Assembly: GCF_002115805.1 (NCBI RefSeq)
Contig: NZ_JFKC01000022.1
Coordinates: 1-64,000, forward strand
From: Marivita geojedonensis
GTDB lineage: Bacteria > Pseudomonadota > Alphaproteobacteria > Rhodobacterales > Rhodobacteraceae
DNA length: 64,000 nucleotides
Direction: 5' to 3'
Part shown: piece after piece, positions 60,290 to 64,000 of the stretch
Layout: each line of letters starts with the position of its first letter
Position numbering within the stretch: position 1 is the first letter of the stretch
Made by a program: the position numbers and the translations under genes
The notes under the pieces: model-generated
Told to the model about the DNA's origin: nothing
Seen by the model: the letters and a program-made list of their open reading frames with translations, nothing else
Database searches by the model: none

Positions 60290-61540
60290 TTACTCGGCGG
60301 GCGTTGCGCCGCTGGGCGCCTTGTTTTCCCGCTGCTTCACTTCCTCGACCCACAGGCTGTGGTGCTCTTTGGCCCACTGTTCCTCGACCATGCCGGTGCC
60401 CATGGCGTCATAGGCGCCTTCCATGCCGACCGAGCCGATGTAGATATGCGCCAGGATGATCGCCATCAGCACAAAGCTGACGATGGCGTGCCACAGTTGC
60501 GCATACTGCATCTCTTCATGCGGAGTGAGCGTTTCCGGCAGGATACCGAAGCCCAGCATCTCGGGCAGGCCCGTTCCGTTCAGGATGGTGAACGTCTTGG
60601 CAAACAGCGGGAGCTCGAACGGAAAGAGCAGCGAAAGCCCCGAAACAGAGATCGACCCGCCCAGCACGATCACTGACCAGAAGATCAGCTTTTGACCGGC
60701 GTTGAATTTCTTGGCCGGCGGGTGCCCGCCACCGAACAGACCGCCGCCCTTGGCGATCCACTTGATGTCGGTCTTGTCCGGGAAATTGTGGATGACCCAC
60801 ATCACGAACACCATCACCAACGCCAGCATGAAGGCCCAGGACACGTTGTTGTGCACCCATTTGGACGCTCCTGCGATCAGTGCGTAGGTTTCATGTCCGA
60901 TGGTCGGGATCAGGAATTTGCGCCCCATCAGTGAAATCAGCCCCGTGATGCCCAACAGAATGAAGGACCCCGCCAACAGCCAATGGCCGAAGCGTTCGAA
61001 ATTCTTGAAGCGTTCGATCCGTCGCCCCGTCTTCTCTCCGTCGATTTTCACGCGGCCCCGGATCAGGAAGAACAGCGCAAGGAAGCCGATGGTGCCCAGA
61101 AGCAGATAGCCGCCATAGGTCAGCAGCGGGCCCTCACGGAACTGCAGCCACCACATGCCACGGTCCTGGATCAGAACGTCAGAGGCGGGCCCGCGTGCCT
61201 GTGTGGTAATGTCCGCCGCGTTGAAGCGCATACCGCGCCACAGATCGGGGTCCGAAGCTCCGCCCAGCGTTCCCAACTGTTCGCTCAGACCAGAGGCTGC
61301 TGCGGGGTTGCCGACATTCTCGGCGCGGTAATCATTGTCGACCTGAAGCCCCTGCTGACGGCGCAGAATGTCCTCAAGCGTCGTCGCGCCACCGGTCGCG
61401 GAGCGGTCGATTTCGGCTTCCGCCGCAACGCTTTCGGCCTCCTGCGCGTTGACCGGAGACGATGTGAACCAGGTGGCAAGAAACATGAAGGCCAACGCGG
61501 CCATTACAAAACCCAAGAGTATTTTCCGAATGTCACGCAT
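60290..61540 (-). CDS. Formate dehydrogenase gamma subunit (cytochrome b556 type), orphan
   Basis: The product is 416 residues. An N-terminal hydrophobic leader (KILLGFVMAALAFMFLATWF) and a variable extracytoplasmic part are followed by four membrane helices with FERFGHWLLAGSFILLGITGLI, SKWVHNNVSWAFMLALVMVF, WSVIVLGGSISVSGLSLL and LWHAIVSFVLMAIILAHIYIG, carrying the heme-ligand histidines of the FdoI/FdnI family. It passes electrons from formate dehydrogenase to quinone. No alpha, beta or accessory FDH gene is in the window next to it; the gene starts at 61540 and the adjacent gene upstream is cardiolipin synthase on the other strand. Confidence 0.9.
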   Translation of the reverse strand: MRDIRKILLGFVMAALAFMFLATWFTSSPVNAQEAESVAAEAEIDRSATGGATTLEDILRRQQGLQVDNDYRAENVGNPAAASGLSEQLGTLGGASDPDLWRGMRFNAADITTQARGPASDVLIQDRGMWWLQFREGPLLTYGGYLLLGTIGFLALFFLIRGRVKIDGEKTGRRIERFKNFERFGHWLLAGSFILLGITGLISLMGRKFLIPTIGHETYALIAGASKWVHNNVSWAFMLALVMVFVMWVIHNFPDKTDIKWIAKGGGLFGGGHPPAKKFNAGQKLIFWSVIVLGGSISVSGLSLLFPFELPLFAKTFTILNGTGLPEMLGFGILPETLTPHEEMQYAQLWHAIVSFVLMAIILAHIYIGSVGMEGAYDAMGTGMVEEQWAKEHHSLWVEEVKQRENKAPSGATPAE

Positions 61541-61737
61541 TCCCGTGAGTCCTCCCGTGATGAGCGCGTCACGCGCCCGACCTTGCAGTTTTCAGTCTTG
61601 TTGGGTCAGATTTGACCTAGTGTATTCACGACATGTTTCCCGGCGATGGCGCGGGCAATCCGACTTTAGAAGGATATCCGGAATGACGCCAGCGGCAAGA
61701 CGTTGCGAAACCCGATCAGAAGGCCCAGATATCCGCG

Positions 61738-63141
61738 ATGGTTGAGTTTTTGACGGTCACCAACGCGATCATCGCGGCTGTCCTCGGGGTGCTGGCGCTG
61801 GTCGCGGCCTACCGGGCACTGCTGACCTCGCGCACGCCGCAGAGGGCGACGGCGTGGATCCTGCTGATCCTGCTTCTGCCTCTGGTGGGCACGTTGCTAT
61901 ACCTCGTGTTCGGCCATGCCAATTACAAACGGTTCGAACGCGAACGCCGGAAGTCGGATGAAGAAATGTTCGACACGGCCTCGGAAGCGCAGATCGTCCA
62001 GGGGCCGTCGCGGCTGGATCCGTTTGCGCGCATCGCCCGGCTGCCGGTGATCGGCGGCAACGATATGGATCTGCTGATCGACGGCAAGGCCACTTATGAT
62101 GCGGTGCTCGAGGCCATTCGCGGCGCGCAGTCGACGCTCTTTGTGCAGTTCTACACCATCGAGGACGACGACATCGGATGCGCGCTGCGCAACGCTCTGA
62201 TCGAACGCGCCGAGGCGGGGGTGTCGGTCTGGCTGCTCCACGACGAATTGCCGTTCTTCGGTTTGCCCCGCCACTTCAAGCGCAAGCTCGAAGACGCCGG
62301 GGTGCGTCTGGCACGGCCCAAGGGGCCCAAACGCCTGTTGGGTCCGTTTCAGTTCAACTACCGCAACCACCGCAAGTTGGTCGTGGTCGACAATGAGATC
62401 GCATTCACCGGCGGGCTGAACGTGTCGAAGGCCTATCTGGGGCGTGACCCGTCCATCGGACCGTGGCGCGATACCTTTGCCCGGTTCCGTGGACCGGTCG
62501 TGGCACAACTGGCGCTGCATTTCTCATCCGACTGGATGTGGGCGACGGGAGAAGACCTGAGAGGCATCGCGTCCCATGCTCCAAAGCCCGCAGGCGATGC
62601 GAACGCCGTGGCGCTGGCGCCGTCCCCGGCCGAGGACATCGCGGCCGGGAACCTCTACTTCATCGCGCTTGCCCATGCCGCAAGAACGCGTCTTTGGATA
62701 TCAACACCCTATTTCGCCCCCGACCGCGATGTGCTGACGGCCCTGCGCTTTGCAGCATTGCGTGGTGTGGATGTGCGCATCCTCGTACCCGCACGCGCGG
62801 ACCACTACATCACCTATTTCGCGGCGCTGGCCTATTTCGACGATCTTCGGTCGGTGGGTGGTGAAATCTGGATGTATGATCCCGCCTTCGTGCATCAGAA
62901 AGTGGCGCTGGTGGACGAAGATCTCGTATCGGTCGGCTCCATCAATCTCGACATCCGGTCAGGGCTGCTCAATTTCGAAATCACCGTCCTCATGGAAGGG
63001 CAGAGACCGGCGCAGCAGGTGGCCGACATGCTTGAGACCGATTTTTCCAACGCCACGCGGGTCGATATGGATCTGGCGGACCGGCCGATCCTGACCGGAA
63101 TGGTGGCGCGGGTGGCCCGGTTGTTCGCACCGGTGCTGTGA
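61738..63141 (+). CDS. cls: Cardiolipin synthase (phospholipase D family)
   Basis: The product is 467 residues. Two N-terminal membrane segments, then two HKD motifs: NHRKLVVVDNEIAFTGGLN and VHQKVALVDEDLVSVGSINLD. The first reads HRK rather than HxK with a longer spacing, which is usual in this clade. It condenses two phosphatidylglycerol molecules to cardiolipin. The TGA overlaps the next ATG. Confidence 0.93.
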   Translation: MVEFLTVTNAIIAAVLGVLALVAAYRALLTSRTPQRATAWILLILLLPLVGTLLYLVFGHANYKRFERERRKSDEEMFDTASEAQIVQGPSRLDPFARIARLPVIGGNDMDLLIDGKATYDAVLEAIRGAQSTLFVQFYTIEDDDIGCALRNALIERAEAGVSVWLLHDELPFFGLPRHFKRKLEDAGVRLARPKGPKRLLGPFQFNYRNHRKLVVVDNEIAFTGGLNVSKAYLGRDPSIGPWRDTFARFRGPVVAQLALHFSSDWMWATGEDLRGIASHAPKPAGDANAVALAPSPAEDIAAGNLYFIALAHAARTRLWISTPYFAPDRDVLTALRFAALRGVDVRILVPARADHYITYFAALAYFDDLRSVGGEIWMYDPAFVHQKVALVDEDLVSVGSINLDIRSGLLNFEITVLMEGQRPAQQVADMLETDFSNATRVDMDLADRPILTGMVARVARLFAPVL

Positions 63142-63818
63142 TGCGGATTGCCAGCTACAACATCCGCAAGGCGGTGGGCCTCGACTGGCGGCGCGATCCA
63201 CAGCGGATCATCCGGGTGCTGGCCGATCTCGACGCCGATGTGGTGGCGCTTCAGGAGGCGGACAAGCGGCTTGGCGCGCGGGCCGCCGTGCTTCCGGAAG
63301 ACGCGCTGTTCGATCACACCGGTCTTCGGGTGCTCAACGTCACCGATGGCCCAAGCTCGGGCTGGCACGGCAATGCGCTCTTGGTGCGCGAAGGCTGGCA
63401 GGTTGGCGCGACCGAACGGCTCAGCCTGCCGGGGATCGAACCGCGCGGGGCGCTGATCGCCGATCTGGAAGGGCCAGGGGCGCGGTTGACACTGGTCGGC
63501 ACCCATCTGGGCCTGCGCCGGGGCTGCCGCCAGTTGCAGTTGGCGCATCTGCTTGATGAGTTGGACGCCCGCACGGGCAGGGCGGTGATCGCCGGGGATT
63601 TCAACGAATGGTCACCGCGCATCGGCTTCGACATTCTGGAACATGCGTTCGACGTCATCAGTCCGGGCCGCAGCTTTCACGCCTCGCGCCCGATTGCGCC
63701 GCTGGACCGCTTTGCGGTCGGGCGGGATTTGCGGGTGTCCGGGGTCGGTGTCCTGACCGAGGGTGAAGCACGGCGCGCCTCGGATCATCTGCCGGTCTGG
63801 ATGGACCTCGACATCTGA
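63141..63818 (+). CDS. Endonuclease/exonuclease/phosphatase family protein
   Basis: The product is 225 residues from the ATG at 63141, overlapping the cls stop (TGATG); a GTG three bases earlier is also in frame. Core motifs: SYNIRKAVGLDW, VVALQEADKRLG (metal-binding Glu), VGTHLGLRRGCRQLQL, VIAGDFNEWSP and ASDHLPVWMDL (catalytic His). It resembles YbhP-like proteins encoded next to cardiolipin synthases, so a phospholipid-related phosphodiesterase is possible. Confidence 0.92.
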   Translation: MRIASYNIRKAVGLDWRRDPQRIIRVLADLDADVVALQEADKRLGARAAVLPEDALFDHTGLRVLNVTDGPSSGWHGNALLVREGWQVGATERLSLPGIEPRGALIADLEGPGARLTLVGTHLGLRRGCRQLQLAHLLDELDARTGRAVIAGDFNEWSPRIGFDILEHAFDVISPGRSFHASRPIAPLDRFAVGRDLRVSGVGVLTEGEARRASDHLPVWMDLDI

Positions 63819-63983
63819 GCGGTGCAAGCGCGTTCCAAAGACCGTCCACCGCGCGCTCCATTTCCTATCCCTTAACCATCCTTCCCCCATATCCACGCCC
63901 ACAAAAGCTTTTGAGCGGGAAGGGTCACTCCCATGCCGCGACACCATGAACTGACGCTCTCTTGATCCCCGCCAGGGGCGACC

Positions 63984-64000
63984 ATGAGAAACCGGTTTCA
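63984..64000 (+). CDS. Possible start of a further gene (cut by window end)
   Basis: An ATG at 63984 is preceded by AGGGGCGACC and opens a frame (MRNRF) that continues past the window. With only five codons it cannot be identified. The bases 63819-63983 hold nothing I recognise. Confidence 0.25.

Overview
The window looks like chromosomal DNA of a marine alphaproteobacterium of the Rhodobacteraceae (Roseobacter group). The evidence is the gene content and order: a bztABCD-type acidic amino acid transporter, the yidC - MOSC - engB - argB block, hom - glpX - recJ, an NDUFS4-like complex I accessory subunit and an ATP12 chaperone (both typical of alphaproteobacteria), and codon use rich in G and C. 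The species is not identified. The first 8 kb is visibly richer in A and T than most of the rest.

Layout. 1-2.2 kb: the 3' part of a glutaminase fused to STAS and cyclic-nucleotide-binding domains, facing a Popeye-domain membrane protein. 2.2-8.0 kb: a small integrated element on the minus strand (tyrosine integrase, AlpA-like regulator, two micro-ORFs, DUF3631 helicase-like ATPase, DUF5681 protein, several unknowns, an iteron-like repeat cluster) ending at a broken IS6-family transposase. 8.2-12.2 kb: an operon of a gamma-glutamyltransferase-like enzyme, an M20 amidohydrolase and an acetamidase/formamidase-like enzyme behind a GntR-type palindrome. 12.4-17.2 kb: an unusual minus-strand operon of a SARP-like TPR regulator, a PAP2/haloperoxidase-like protein with a GGF-repeat tail, and a subtilase. 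17.4-21.4 kb: a polar amino acid ABC transporter, a carboxymuconolactone-decarboxylase-like protein, a TetR regulator and a small lipoprotein. 21.5-32.8 kb: housekeeping genes (hom, glpX, recJ, tRNA-Glu, Do-type protease, rarA, multicopper oxidase, crcB, pseudouridine synthase, HAD hydrolase, ATP12).

33.0-37.5 kb holds bztABCD with a terminator inside the operon after bztA. 37.6-42.9 kb holds a SixA-like phosphatase, a ferredoxin-like protein, argB, engB, a MOSC protein and yidC. 43.0-54.0 kb holds an EAL protein, ttcA, an FkbM-like protein, hrpB, several secreted or lipoprotein genes of unknown function, a putative metallopeptidase and uvrB. A 420-base gap before the NDUFS4-like gene carries a candidate structured RNA. 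55.2-64 kb holds tRNA-Arg, xylB behind a LacI-type operator, an aminotransferase - aspartate dehydrogenase pair, an orphan formate dehydrogenase gamma subunit co-transcribed with a WD40-cytochrome c fusion and a 43-residue peptide, a cardiolipin synthase and an endonuclease/exonuclease/phosphatase family gene.

The strongest candidates for something undescribed are the SARP/GGF-PAP2/subtilase operon with its upstream heptamer repeats, the small replicating-type element with its TGACRC iteron cluster, and the orphan FDH-gamma / WD40-cytochrome c module. All functional links in these three are inference from gene order and motifs.
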